Source: Pipra filicauda
Lineage: Eukaryota; Chordata; Aves; Passeriformes; Pipridae
DNA length: 64,000 nt
NCBI RefSeq assembly: GCF_003945595.2
Contig: NW_024103707.1
Location: forward strand, 310,001-374,000
Direction of reading: 5' to 3'
Below, one piece after another: positions 24,129-35,766 of this stretch. The notes under the pieces were generated by a model. The model saw nothing but the letters and a program-made list of their open reading frames with translations. It searched no databases and was not told the origin of the DNA. Each line of letters begins with the position of its first letter. The stretch's first letter is position 1. The translations under genes and the position numbers were made by a program.

Positions 24129-24850
24129 TAATACAGACTACAGAGCAGTATGTAACTGGAGTTCTTTTCAAGGTCTTCAGCTCAGTGTCTGATTCCTTAA
24201 ATGCAAGTTGTCTATCATATTTTTAACGACTAAGGAGAGGAAAAAGCTTTTAAAAAACCTCAGGCAATTTTAGTTGCTTTATCAGTTAAGTTTCCAAGTG
24301 GTCTCAGACAGGTGAAGTACACTAAAACATAATGACTGTTACTCAAAAGAATTACATACATCTGAACTTCAGTATTCTGCCTTCTGTCTGACAGCTGCAA
24401 TGTGTCCTGTGGAAAATTTGCTGGCTAGTTTTCAGTCGTTTTAACCCAGTTTTATAGTGTTTTTCAGCAAGAGGAAAATAAACATTTTATTTTAGGAAAA
24501 TAAATGCAGCCCTAAAACTTAATAAAATTAATTTCTTAGAGGAACTGATAAGTGAAGAAGGATAAAACACTTTCCTTCCAGAACAATATAAAGTGATTAG
24601 TAGGAAAGAGAAGGCTGGGTTACTGCTCTCAAGTGATAGCTGGTAAGGTGAAGAACTTTCCCATGCAACTTACAATAGAAAACAATTCTTTTTTGTTTTA
24701 GAGTTTGTGGCTTACTTTGAGCATTACTGTTGCTTTATAATTTCAGAATTGTTTCTTCCCACAGAATTTAATTATTTACCATAAATTGTATTATTCTAAA
24801 ATAAAATAAATTGTTCATTCTTTCTCTCTTTTTTTTTTTAATCTAAATAG
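24129..24850. other. Unique sequence ending in a strong splice acceptor
   Basis: Nothing was recognised except the final TTCTTTCTCTCTTTT... tract and AATAG at 24841-24850, which forms a strong acceptor for the exon that follows. Confidence 0.5.
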
Positions 24851-24999
24851 GGAAGTTTCCTGAATCTTGGACAGTCTTTGGCTATCCAGAAAACTGATAG
24901 AATAGAAGTCTCAGAGAACAGTGAGGGAGAAATGAATGCGTTGAACAGAAGAATAAGTGATACAATCTGCTTCAAATCTAGCTACTTAAAAACAAGGAG
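24851..24999 (+). CDS. Candidate internal coding exon, gene unassigned
   Basis: A long pyrimidine tract followed by CTAAATAG gives a strong acceptor. The 149-base exon is open in phase 0 (GSFLNLGQSLAIQ...) and ends at GGAG with the donor GTTAGT (GT at 25000), leaving phase 2. The open frame continues past the donor, so the 3' boundary is the weaker one. The peptide is hydrophilic with mixed charge (QKTDRIEVSENSEGE), without membrane segments or a motif I can name. Its entry phase agrees with the CpG-island exon at 19593-19688, about 5.2 kb upstream, with a solo LTR lying in the putative intron. No third exon was found. Confidence 0.45.
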
Positions 25000-25001
25000 G
25001 T

Positions 25002-28000
25002 TAGTTTTGGGCCCCCCACCATTTTATAATGCTGTTTCTTTGCACAGATGGCTCAGAACACAGACAGATCACTGATACACACCGTTTTATCATCCAAACC
25101 AATGAATAAATTATCATAATTGTTATTCAAAACGTGTGAGTTTTTTATGATAGGTTTTTATGAGAGTCCTTTTCCTATTTCTCCTTCATTCTAGTCCTTC
25201 TTTCTGACCTTGAGGTTGATGGTGATCCCTTGACCTTCCAAAAGCAGAGGGAGTTCCTGCTGTTTGAGTAGCACTGGTACCTAAGCAGTCCTGGCTTCTT
25301 TCATTAAAAAGTAAAATGTTAACGGCATTACTCTGTTCTACTTATGTAAGAGGTAGAGCATGAGTCTGCCATGGTTGAATGTGTACTTAGGTCCAGCAGT
25401 GGGGTTATTCATTCAACAAAGCCCTTGAACATTAAGCAATTACTTAAGCCTGTTCCTGTACAATAAAATACTTACAGGCTTATATGATCTTGATGTTTCT
25501 AGAAGCTGAATTTTAAAGATGACTTAAAATGTTTTACTGAATTAAAGTTTAGGAGTGATTAATCCCCTAGTGACCCATGTATGGTGCTGGTCATGATAAA
25601 TTTCTCCCTCCTCCCCAAACATAACAACACTTCTCATTATGCTCTCTCTTCCTCCAAAGAGATACCTACTTGATATTTCCTTTGCTTTGTTGTGCCCTCT
25701 CAGATAGGCTCACATAATCAGCTTTCTCTTCCACTGCCCTCCTTTTTCCTGTAATGTAGCTACACAGATCAATCACAGGATGTTTGGATGTGACATTGTA
25801 TCTGTGATGTATCCTGGTATAGATTTTTCACTTGTTTAACCCTGATATTTCTTACTTTACCATGCTTAGTTTATCTATAAATAGGCCGTTTTTTGAGGCT
25901 GAAATGGGGTCTGGGTGTATGGCTATTAAAGCAATAAAACTTTCAGTTCTGAACCCAGCTCTTTGTGGCTCTCTTAAGTATTGTGAGAGACTTCTGGGGC
26001 AACATAAAACTCATAAGTAAAGTTTAAGAATCTCATACAAAGTCTCATACAAAGCTGATAATGACTGCTTAAATATTCCAGGCATGCGAAGATACTTTTC
26101 CCCAGGAAATAATTTATACAGGATATAGCTCCCTGGCAGTTAAAATACAAATACTGTGCAGAAAATGAAAGTTAGATTTCAGAGGACTTTTTCATCTTTA
26201 GCGTGGGTGATAGTTAACAACATTCTTCATGTTAAGCTTCTTATGTATGGGGGGGTTGGGGAGGCATACATGGGAGATACCAGGGGAGTAAAGTTAGAAG
26301 CCAGTTAACAGCTTGCAAGAAACGCCATAAACTTATAGGCAGTATTCCTGCTTTATTTCTGTGAATTCCCACTATCTAGGTTTGACCATTAGAAAAGAAG
26401 CTATGGTATGTAAGTACATGATAAGACTGAGTCCAGTGGCTGGATGTTGCAGATGTCTTCATGTTGTGATTTCATTTTATGTGACCTGCCACTTTTTGTA
26501 ATTGATCGCTTATGGGAAAAAACATTCCCTTCCATTTTGCAAAAAGACACCCAAAATGTGAAGTGGCTTTCTCTTAAAAACAGATGAAGGGAAGACAGCA
26601 AGTGCACTCCTTTTCTTTTTTTTCTCCTTCAAGCCTGCTCTGTTTTTAATACATAAAGAGCCAAAATAAGCGGGATTAGATTTTCCAGCTAGATGTGGTT
26701 TTGCCATGCCAACTCATGCAAACAAAGTGGGAATGTAAAAAATAAGCATGTGCCCAGCACTCATTGTATGCTGTTTCTCTGTGTGTGAGCAGTTGAGATT
26801 ATTTTTGTCTTAGTTTGTGCCCTCTGTAGTTCCTTGTAAGATGGTGAGGAGTTTGACTCTTCTTCATGACAACTAGAGGCTGTTTGTCAGCTCACCTATT
26901 TAGGTTTTGAGTAATGTTTTTATCCTTAGGAAAAAAGTGTTAATATACTCCACAATTTCTCGCATTTGTTGTCTAGCATTCTATGCAGTCTCTGCCCTAC
27001 TATCTCACCAATTTCTGAGTTGGAAATTATTATTCTGCCTAACTGATAACTTATTTTTCTTGGAGAATTACTCTAGGATGTGTTTATGAAATGCTAGTTT
27101 TTTTTTGCTCAATGGGAAAGGGAGTTTGACCTAGAGGCACAGTGCAAATTTTATCACCATGGAAGAACAGCAAGAAAAAGTAGGAGATTCACCTGAAATG
27201 TCTATTTACACCTTAATACTTTAGTCTGGAACAATTACTTTTGTTAAAAGTTCTGTTTGAAATCTGTTCAGATGATGTTTGAGAATACCTCTACCTTAAA
27301 AGTTAGTAGCATATCCAAAATAAAACTTGTATGTAAAGTCTTAGAGGTTCTTTTTCAAATGCAACAAATTACAACCTCAGATGTCACTTGTAAGGAGTGT
27401 AGGAATTTTTGAATCATCATTTTGATTCCCTTTTGATTTGCAGATTTTCCATTGTCTTATCAAAATACAGCATTTTTTAATCTTGACTGTAATGAAATAA
27501 ATGGAATGGTAAAGACACTCAACTGAAAAACGTTGGTAGTGCAGCCTGTAACAGGCCTTTTTAATTAACTTCATCTGTGCTTTAAATATCAGTCAATACT
27601 GCTTTCTGCACTAATGTTTTATTCTTAAAAGTTCTTTGCAATTAAAGTGAAATACCAGTTCTTCGTAGGTCTTCCCTTCTTCAGCTATCCCAAATAACAC
27701 AGATGTGAAATGTTTTAGAGAGTCAGCTGCCACTATGGTTTATCAGAGATATTTCAAATCTGGATAAAAATAAAATTGAGTTAAGGCAGAGCTAACTGAA
27801 ATTAGCTAGCTGAAGTGAACAGGCATTTTCATTCATTCCTGGCCTGTTTCATTTTCTAGCACATACATAAAACTAAACAAAGAAGTCTTTAGGGTGATAG
27901 GGTAAAGTGAAGTTTCTCTCAAAGTCTTTGAGATTCCTACTTTTTATTAGCCAACCAGTGTATTTTCTTGTAAAGACTCTTGTCAAACCTAAAGAGTTTG

Positions 28001-29300
28001 CTATGGACAAGGATGACCAGTTTGGATCATGATGATCAGGAGGTGGTTGTCTGGTATGTCTGATTGGCTTTTGAAAGCAGAGTTCCCAAATCCTGTGTGA
28101 TGACTAGCTTTGAGCATGACTTGCTCCCTGACAGTGCTGCTGCTAATCCACAGATTTGTCATGCTGCTGTACTTGATTTGTAGGTCTTCCCACTGGCCCT
28201 CATTCAGCTGGTCATGGATTCCCTCTCTGGGAACGGGTCAACACTTATTTCACCCCACTCTTTTCTGGCTTCCAATTTCAGCCAGCTGGTAATATAAGGA
28301 GAGCTGATTATATGAGTCAACTTGAGATGACTTGCTGTTTTCTAAACCTCTTTTGGACCCTGTGGACTTCAAGAGAAGTTACTTATGTCTTAGATTGCTT
28401 TCAAAGTTGCCAAAGCCAGGACTTCTCTATCACTTCTTGGACACTTAAGTTATAATGATAATCTTAATTATATCTTTACTCCCTGGGTTTGAATATAAGC
28501 AGTTTCTGTAGCAAGAGTATGTTTTGAAAAAAATTAATACATATATTTTTACAAACTGGAGCACATAATCTGCATGTACAAGTATGAATATATTCATGTG
28601 TCTACACTGGTTGTTATTCATATCTCAAGTTACTTGTGAGTCCAAGAATGTATTTGACCACTTGGCTAAACTTGGTGGTGTATTAATTTTAAGTAATGCA
28701 ACATTAAGCAATAAATCATGGTGGTGATGGATCTAGGGCACACCCTAGAGCTGTTTCTTTCCCTACATCATGGTTTTTAAGAGTTCAATTATGCCATTAT
28801 GTATGCATCCTTACACATTGTCTGAAGACAACCATTTTTCAGGAGCTGTCACATATGGAGCAAGATGTATGTTTTTTGTTCCTGTATGGATTTCAGGATG
28901 GAGGGACCAGGTTGATGATGTTTTACTGTGGGACGGGTAATAGAGCTGTACTAAGCTGTTACTTCCAGTTTCACAGCTAGCTGGCCTTGGTTCTTTGGTA
29001 CGTTTTGCCCTGAGAAGACCTTCCAACTCTGACCTACCCCAAATGCATCTAATACTGTGGAGGCATTAGCCCTCCATTCCATGTCTGGCAGGAATGTGGA
29101 ACACAGCTGATGGAAAATGGACTGTTGCTTTTGGATCTTCACTTTTATGAATACTTGTCAGACAGTTTGGCTGTTCCACCAGGACACCAGGCAGATAGTT
29201 CTATGTGACATTCAGGGACAAACACATGGAGTGAATTGTGGCAATATGTGGAAACATTACATATTCTTTCCTTTCTGTTAATTTAAAGCTGCCAGTGATG
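25002..29300. other. Unique sequence, no supported gene
   Basis: No repeat family is recognised. There is a small tandem TCTCATACAAAG x2 at about 26031-26054. The open frames are short and lack splice context. Confidence 0.5.
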
Positions 29301-29310
29301 AATCAGAGCT

Positions 29311-29338
29311 TGATGTCATAAGCCACTTATTTATAAAA
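29311..29338 (+). promoter_or_regulatory. Core promoter: CRE-like site and TATA box
   Basis: TGATGTCA (29311-29318) is a one-base variant of the cAMP-response element. TATAAAA (29332-29338) lies about 30 bases before the expected start near 29362-29366. The spacing is that of a TATA-type, regulated vertebrate promoter. It is followed within 100 bases by an ATG that opens a signal peptide. Confidence 0.5.
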
Positions 29339-29426
29339 AGCAGTTGTAAAGGAGACAGAGCGAATGTGCTGTTCAGCATCTTGTTTCTGTTGCGCTCAGT
29401 TCTCTGTCATCCAGCTACAAACACTA

Positions 29427-29498
29427 ATGAAGAGCCTACTCCTAATGCTTTTTTTGTCAGTTATCCAAGCAATCAGAGCCAGACTCTCAAAAACTAAG
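29427..29498 (+). CDS. Candidate signal-peptide exon of a small secreted protein
   Basis: The frame encodes MKSLLLMLFLSVIQAIRA followed by RLSKTK: a Lys at position 3, a hydrophobic core of about 11 residues and a small-residue cleavage region, that is, a classical signal peptide. An in-frame ATG at 29364 would add a 21-residue Cys-rich extension, but it sits at the presumed transcription start. After the AAG of Lys24 comes GCAAGT, the consensus of the minor GC-AG intron class, in phase 0. The phase-0 acceptor at 30731 fits it. I do not recognise the protein. A fortuitous hydrophobic frame remains possible. Confidence 0.4.
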
Positions 29499-30731
29499 GC
29501 AAGTTTCAGCCTTGAAAGAGCAAAAGCTTTTCATTATGTTTTTAAAGCAAATGTCAAATATAAACTCTTTTTCATGTCCATGTAAGCCCAACGGGCATGT
29601 AATGCCTGCTTCCTGCCAAATCAGGTATTTATTATGGCTATCATTTAGAGGAAAATTAAAACCATATGTGTCTTTGTCCTTGAAGTCTCCCCATACAATT
29701 TAAGAAGGCTCCCTGTAGATTTATTACCATATCAGTTCACGGGTTTCCAGTGCATGCATCTATTTATTACGGGTTTTCAACGACAGACATGTTGTGGTCT
29801 TGAATGCAGTGGCCATTTAAGCATATGCATAGTGGCACCAGGACCTAGACATGGGTGGTGTGTGTGCAGGCATGCGTGTGTGTGAGAGAAAAAAAGATTG
29901 TACAGAAGTTGAGTTTGTTCAACCTGGGGATTTTGATCTGGATTTTGTATGGCTGTAATTTTGGTAGGCACTTAAACACAGGGTTGTATTTTTAGCCTGT
30001 CTTTAAGGTATTTGGAGCAGTTTTTTCTTGCCTTTGTGCTTGAGCAGGGGAAAGTGCTGCTTTGTGCATGAATGATTTTGATGGGCACTGTAAGAAGAAC
30101 TATGTTCATGTGAAAATGGTTTTAAGTATAGTCACTTTGCTCAGCACTTCCAGTGCCATGACGCCAATGGCAGTACTTACTTGAGAAGGGCTGAAGTCAT
30201 GCAGAGGAAAGTCTGGTGGCTGATCTGCTGCCCTAAGGTCTGATAGTTGTAACTTATAAAAGTAGGAGAAAGCTGAGGTTTGCAGTTACTTTGACACAAA
30301 AGAGTGTTTTCTGTTACCTGCTTATGAGACATCTGACCTGTAACTTTTGCCTGAGTCAATCCTAACTTATTTCCTGTTGAATTCTGGGTAGCTTTAGTTG
30401 CATGAAGAGTGTCCCCACCTGGAAAAAGAAGAGAATCTGTTGGTTCAAACTGAACAAACCTTGCAGGATTTTAGGGTTTCTAGGTTGTGATATTTTAAAA
30501 TCAGTGATCCGAAGGCAAAAGCTGTAGTGTTCTTCATTGTGGAACCATGTCAGACCAGTATGCGGATGGCTTTTGTTTCCTTAGCCCTCATTTGTAAAGA
30601 ATTCCTATTTATGAATGCATTTATGCATGTAGCAAGAAGATTCTTAAGATGTGGGAGCCTAGAGAGAAAGAACCATCCACAGATGGTAGCCTCTGTGTCA
30701 CCAAACCATGACACTGTGCTTTTCCCCACAG
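29499..30731 (+). other. Putative GC-AG intron
   Basis: The interval begins GCAAGT and ends CTTTTCCCCACAG, a strong acceptor. It contains no recognised repeat. Further small exons inside cannot be excluded. Confidence 0.3.
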
Positions 30732-30911
30732 AAAAAGGAATATGGTTCTAATGTATCACAGATAAAGAAGCATGATTTTAAGCTGGGATCACTGAACGTC
30801 CGTAAAATGCGAAATGGAAGAATACCAAAAGCAAAAAGATGTTTTCCTTATTCATTTTACTTCTCCCTTGCAATCCATCTTGAAAGGACATTGTTGCTGA
30901 ATGTTCATTGA
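30732..30911 (+). CDS. Candidate terminal coding exon of the secreted-protein model
   Basis: After the acceptor TTTTCCCCACAG the frame is open for 59 codons in phase 0 and ends in TGA (30909-30911). The peptide is strongly basic in its first half (KKEYGSNVSQIKKHDFK, then KMRNGRIPKAKRC) and contains one potential N-glycosylation site (NVS) and a single Cys, followed by an aromatic stretch. Joined to the exon at 29427, the product would be 83 residues. AATAAA repeats at about 31474-31489 could end the transcript and give a 3' UTR of about 0.6 kb. I cannot assign a family. Confidence 0.35.
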   Translation, partial: KKEYGSNVSQIKKHDFKLGSLNVRKMRNGRIPKAKRCFPYSFYFSLAIHLERTLLLNVH

Positions 30912-31471
30912 AATGTAGAACTAATTGACCAGAACCAAGTGCTTGGTTTCATTGTGCGTAACCCCCATCTTCAGAGGCACAGACTTTTCTGGAAGTGTGG
31001 AAGCTGAGCTGTAGGCAGCTCTGGCTGGCATTCCAGCAATGTTTGCTTCTTGGGTTTTGCAGCTCTATTGAAGTTGTCAGTGCAATAGTATTGGAATATC
31101 ATTGGAAAACTTAGGAAACCTGAATGGCTTTCAGCAATGTTGGAGGACATTCAATGGAAAAATTAATTATGTGGAACCTATCAAAACCCAGTATTTTCAG
31201 TTTGTTTTAAACTCTTTTAATTCTAACTCTGACAGCTGCAAAGGCCTGGCTCACAAGGTTTAAAAATATAATATTAACTTTTTGCTGAAACATGCTGAGA
31301 ATGGTGAACATTGCTACAGGTTTGTGCACTTCAAAGAAGTAGCTGTTATCCATACTGTGGATTTAATGATTTTCTTATAAATATTCATATTCTCTCTGTT
31401 GCTTCCCCATACTGTAGAAATTTCTGTTTAGAATTTTATGTATTATGCTTTGTCACAAAAATTAAAAACAA

Positions 31472-31490
31472 TGAATAAATAAATAAATAA
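31472..31490 (+). terminator. Clustered polyadenylation signals
   Basis: The sequence GAATAAATAAATAAATAA contains overlapping AATAAA hexamers about 570 bases after the stop codon of the candidate terminal exon. This is where a 3' UTR might end. It could also be a simple AAAT repeat. Confidence 0.35.
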
Positions 31491-31499
31491 CAAGAATAC

Positions 31500-32317
31500 T
31501 TGTTAATACTGCAGTTGCATTTCAGTGCTATCTTCAGTGTTTTGATCAATTATCACTGTACCTTTTAAAGCTAAAGATATAATTAACTCAATTATTGTCT
31601 TCAACACTTCTGCATCTCAAATGTGACTGCAAACTAAAACTTGGCTTATACCTGTCAAACATTGACAGGGCAAATATGAAAAATGCATTTTCAGTCTACA
31701 GAAAATAGACCTCTACAGAAGAAGGACCTGAGTTTGGAGTTTGCAGTATGAAGCTCAGATCCAAGCATCAATTCACAGGGATTTGGCACAGATAAATGGA
31801 CTGCTGGTTTCTGGATTCTTGAGAATTCTTTGAAGATCTGGTTTTGGCTATCGGTGGGTGGAGAATCACATTTTGCTCTTCTTGTAATGAGTCAGAAAAA
31901 ACTTGCTACAATGCATTCCTCCTCTCAAATGTTGTTGGAAACTTGGCCATTATACAGAAACTGGGAGAGAGGACTAGAGGGGAAACCTTGCCAAGAAATC
32001 CTGAAAATAGAAAGCTGAAAAATATTACTAGTGTCACTTGGAAGACCTACACTTCTAATTACTTTCATTGTTATGGCTTTAAATGCTGTGAAAATCAGAA
32101 TACATTGAAAGCATTCTTCTGAAAGTACTTGCAGATTTAAAAAAAAAAAAAAACAACTTGCAAGCTGGACATTTAGCTGTGGATTGATTATAATATTATC
32201 TCATGGGCTGCTGGACTTTATTTTGAGGCACACTTATTCTGACTTCCATTGACTGATAGCATTCAAAAACCTACACTAGTGAAGCAAATGACATTAGGAA
32301 AATGTACAGAACTATGT
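31500..32317. other. Unique sequence left of the provirus
   Basis: Two overlapping open frames at 31830-32122 lack splice context. A run of 15 A residues lies at about 32139-32153. Nothing was recognised. Confidence 0.45.
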
Positions 32318-32322
32318 ATGGG

Positions 32323-32963
32323 TGTACTGGTTTAAGAGTTAACCAGCAGGGGAAATGAACTCAACTCAAAGGAGAGATTATAAGTCAGAATAACAATTTA
32401 TTACAATAATACAGTAAGTACAATCATACAGACAAACAATTGGTCTTAACCCACAAAACCCAAATGTATAACCCAGTACCCTGGGGCATGAACAAAGTGG
32501 TGTTCCTTGGGCCCTGCTTGAGTCCAAAGTAAAGGGAGAGGGGAGGAACCTGCCGGTGGGAGAGCTGTTGCAGTCTGGTCAAAAGTGGTGATTGCAGTCC
32601 AGCATAGGGTGGTGGTCCAAGTCTGGTTGAGAGCGATGAGCTGCAGTCTTCCTCTGGATCCCACGAATGGGTAAAAATGTTCCAGGACTCCAAGATTATA
32701 TATCCTGCAGTTCAGGCAGGAATGCTCAGCACTTCCCTCAGGGCGGGGAGTTCCACAAAGGGTGTGAGGACAAGAGCATCCTCCTATCTCACAGGCCTCT
32801 TAACACCTAGTTTGTAGCCTGAGGAGTCAGGCTCTATGGGTAGATGGTGTAAATGGTTCATTGACAACAGTTTCTGGGAAATGGCATGGAAGGCTATAGA
32901 ATACACAGTTTTGGGTTACACCCATACCCTGATGAACTGGTCTCAGTTGTCCTAACTAGGACA
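32323..32963 (-). repeat. 3' LTR of the provirus
   Basis: It is 641 bp, starting (in + reading) TGTACTGGTTTAAGAG and ending CTAACTAGGACA. On the minus strand it has a TATA box in GGATATATAATC (32695-32705) and AATAAA (32397-32402). The 24-bp-type repeat region of U3 lies near 32585-32640. It is joined on its right to a short purine-rich stretch that reads GAATAAGGGGTGGATAA on the minus strand, the likely polypurine tract. Confidence 0.95.
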
Positions 32964-32981
32964 TTATCCACCCCTTATTCT
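32964..32981 (-). other. Likely polypurine tract for plus-strand priming
   Basis: In proviral sense GAATAAGGGGTGGATAA abuts the first TG of the 3' LTR. It is purine-rich but contains three T residues, so it is a weak tract or has decayed. Confidence 0.55.
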
Positions 32982-33077
32982 ATGCCATCCATGTCATGCC
33001 CAAATTAACCCCCTTTAAAAAAAACTATATCCCTTTAAAACTATATACATCTATATATATATATATACAATGAAACA

Positions 33078-33977
33078 TTACAGACCATTCTCACTCAGAA
33101 TTAGGTTCCCTTGTGGTACACAACGTGTCTCCCCATCTTTTTGCATTACCCACCAGGTGGAACCAGGTCCTTGAGCAAAAACAATCCCTCGGATGGGTTT
33201 GCCTTTGCTTGAGGTGGGACTAATCCAAACAGTCTTCCCTAACATTCCTCTCATATGTACCACGGGGACTTTATCTCCATCTACAGTATGCAAAAGTTCT
33301 GATTGGGCAGGGCCAGCTCGATTGATGGAGCCTCGGGTGTTGACCAACCAGGTGGCCTTTGCTAAATGCAGCTCCCAGTGTCTGAGAGTCTCCCCACACA
33401 GTGCCTTCAGGGTGGTTTTCAGCAGTCCGTTGCACCGCTCAACTTTTCCAGCAGCTGGTGCGTGGTAGGGGATATGATACACCCACTCAATGCCGTGCTC
33501 TTTGGCCCAGGTGTCTACGAGGCCATTCTTGAAATGGGTCCCATTATCAGACTCAATTCTCTCCGGGGTGCCGTGTCGCCACAGGCCTTGTTTTTCAAGG
33601 CCCAGGATGGTATTCCGGGCAGTGGCGTGAGGCACGGGGTATGTCTCCAACCATCCAGTACTTCCTTCTACCATGGTCAGTACGTAGTGTTTGCCTTGGT
33701 GGGTTTTGGGGAGCGTGATGTAGTCAACTTGCCAGGCTTCCCCATACCTGTACTTCGACCACCGTCCACCATACCATAGAGGCTTCACCCGCTTGGCCTG
33801 CTTGATGGCAGCACATGTCTCACAGTCATGGATGACCTGTGAGACAATGTCCTTGGTTAAGTCCACCCCTCGGTCACGAGCCCATCTGTATGTTGCATCT
33901 CTCCCCTGGTGACCGGAGGCGTCATGGGCCCATCGAACCAGAAATAATTCTCCTTTGTGCTGCCAATCCAGATCTAC
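33078..33977 (-). pseudogene. Integrase part of pol
   Basis: The frame is open from about 33977 to the stop at 33078 (about 300 codons), in a different frame from RNase H, with the shift at about 33975-33985. The N-terminal zinc-binding module is present: HDASGH (H-x4-H), then CETC (C-x2-C). The catalytic triad is intact: D in WQVDYITLP, D in ESDNGTHF, and E in AGKVERCNG with the DD35E spacing. A C-terminal basic and Trp-containing domain follows (...GSTWWVMQKDGETRC...). It integrates viral DNA into the host chromosome. This domain is the best preserved of pol, but it cannot be reached in frame from gag. Confidence 0.9.
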
Positions 33978-34830
33978 CTGAGAGATTTAATCCTGGCAGC
34001 TCGGTCCACTTGCTCGTTGTTACAATGCTCCTCATTAGCCCATTTCTTGCCTACATGAGCGTCTACGTGACGGACCTTCACACTCAGCTTCTCTACTCGG
34101 CCAGCGATGTCCTGCCACATCTCCGCCGCCCAGATGGGTTTCCCTTGGCGCTGCCAGTTGGCCTTTTTCCATCGCTCCAGCCATCCCCACAGAGCATTGA
34201 CCACCATCCATGAGTCAGTGTAGAGATAGAGTCTTGGCCACTTCTCTCGTTCAGCTATATTCAAAGCCAACTGAACGGCTTTAAGCTCTGCAAACTGACT
34301 TGACCCACCTTGTCCTTTGGTCACTTCTGCAACTCGCCATGTGGGACTCCATACAGCTGCCTTCCATTTTCGGTTTGTCCCCACAATGCGGCAGGAGCCA
34401 TCCGTGAAGAGCACATATCGCCTTTCATCTACTGGTAGCTTGTCATATGGTGGGACCTCCTCAGCCCGTGTCACCTTCTCCTCCTCTTCTTCAGAGGATA
34501 GTCCGAAACTCTCACCTTCGGGCCAATTGGTGATAATTTCCAGAATCCCAGGGCGATTAGGATTCCCTATCCGGGTTCACTGCATGATCAGAGCGATCCA
34601 CTTACTCCATGTGGTATCGGTGGCATGATGTGTAGAAGGAGCTCTTCCCTTGAACATCCAGCCCAGCACTGGTAGCCGGGGTGCCAGGAGGAGCTGCGCT
34701 TCGGTGCCGATTACTTCTGAGGCAGCTCGAACTCCTTCATAGGCAACCAGGATCTCTTTCTCAGTTGGTGTATAGCTGGCTTCAGATCCTTTGTATCCCC
34801 GACTCCAGAATCCCAGCGATCGTCCTGGGT
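33974..34830 (-). pseudogene. RT connection and RNase H part of pol
   Basis: From the frameshift near 34,825 the frame runs through the connection region (FWSRGYKGSEASYTPTEKE) to an in-frame TGA at 34577-34579. It then continues in the same frame through RNase H to 33974. All four acidic residues are visible: D in LFTDGSC, E in SQFAELKA, D in LYTDSWM, D in RHVDAHV. It would remove RNA from the RNA-DNA hybrid during reverse transcription. The TGA may be a decayed Arg CGA codon, since CpG loss is common in such copies. The end at 33974 is a frameshifted TAG just before integrase. Confidence 0.88.
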
Positions 34831-35766
34831 CTCCCCAGGCACTTTCTGCCAGAGGCTCCAAGAAGGGCCATTCTCCCCGGCTGCGGTGTAGAGCACGTTC
34901 TTCACGTCCTGTCCTGTCCTTACTGGCCCAAGGGCTACCGCATGGGCAGTCTCCTGTTTAATTTGTTCAGAGGCTTGTTGTTGTTCAGGGCCCCACTGGA
35001 AATCATTTTTCTTCCGTGTCACAAAGTAGAGAGGGCTTACAATCTGACTATACTCGGGGATATACATCCTCCAAAAGCCCACAGCACCTAGGAAAGCCTG
35101 TGTTTCCTTCTTGCTGGTTGGTGGGGACATGGCTGCTATTTTGTTAATCACCTCCATGGGAATTAGGCGGCGTCCATCTTGCCACTTCACTCCTAGGAAC
35201 TGAATTTCCTGAGCAGGTCTCTTGACCTTACTCCGTTTAATGGCAAAACCGGCTCTTAGGAGAATCTGGATTATCGTCTCTCCTTTCTCGTAGACTTCGC
35301 CTGCTGTGTTCCCCCATACAATGATGTCGTCAATGTACTGTAGGTGCTCTGGAGCCTCACCCTTTTCCAGTGCAGTCTGGATCAGTCCATGGCAAATGCT
35401 GGGACTGTGTTTCCACCCCTGAGGCAGTCGATTCCAGGTGTACTGCACACCTCTCCAAGTGAAAGCAAATTGTGACCTGCATTCCACTGCCAAAGGAATG
35501 GAGAAAAAGGCATTGGCAATGTCAATGGTGGCATACCACTTGGCTTCCTTGGACTCCAGCTCATACTGGAGCTCCAGCATGTCTGGCACAGCAGCACTCA
35601 GGGGTGGTGTGACTTCATTGAGTCCACGGTAATCCACCGTCAGCCTCCACTCTCCGCTGGACTTACGCACTGGCCATATAGGGCTATTAAAGGGTGAGCG
35701 AGTCTTGATGACCACCCCCTGGGTCTCCAGTTCACGGATCATCTTATGTATAGGGGTCACAGAGTC
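34830..35766 (-). pseudogene. Reverse transcriptase part of pol
   Basis: The core polymerase is recognisable in order: VVIKTRSPFNSPIWPV, LTVDYRGLNEV, WYATIDIANAFFSIPL with the first catalytic Asp, LPQGWKHSP, and the active site YIDD in LQYIDDIIVWG, then the thumb region with ...QFLGVKW.... The fingers and palm are intact over about 300 codons. The frame is lost by a single-base shift near 34,825, after ...SWSLWQ. Upstream it is separated from protease by an in-frame TGA (35767-35769). It makes DNA from the viral RNA. Confidence 0.92.
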
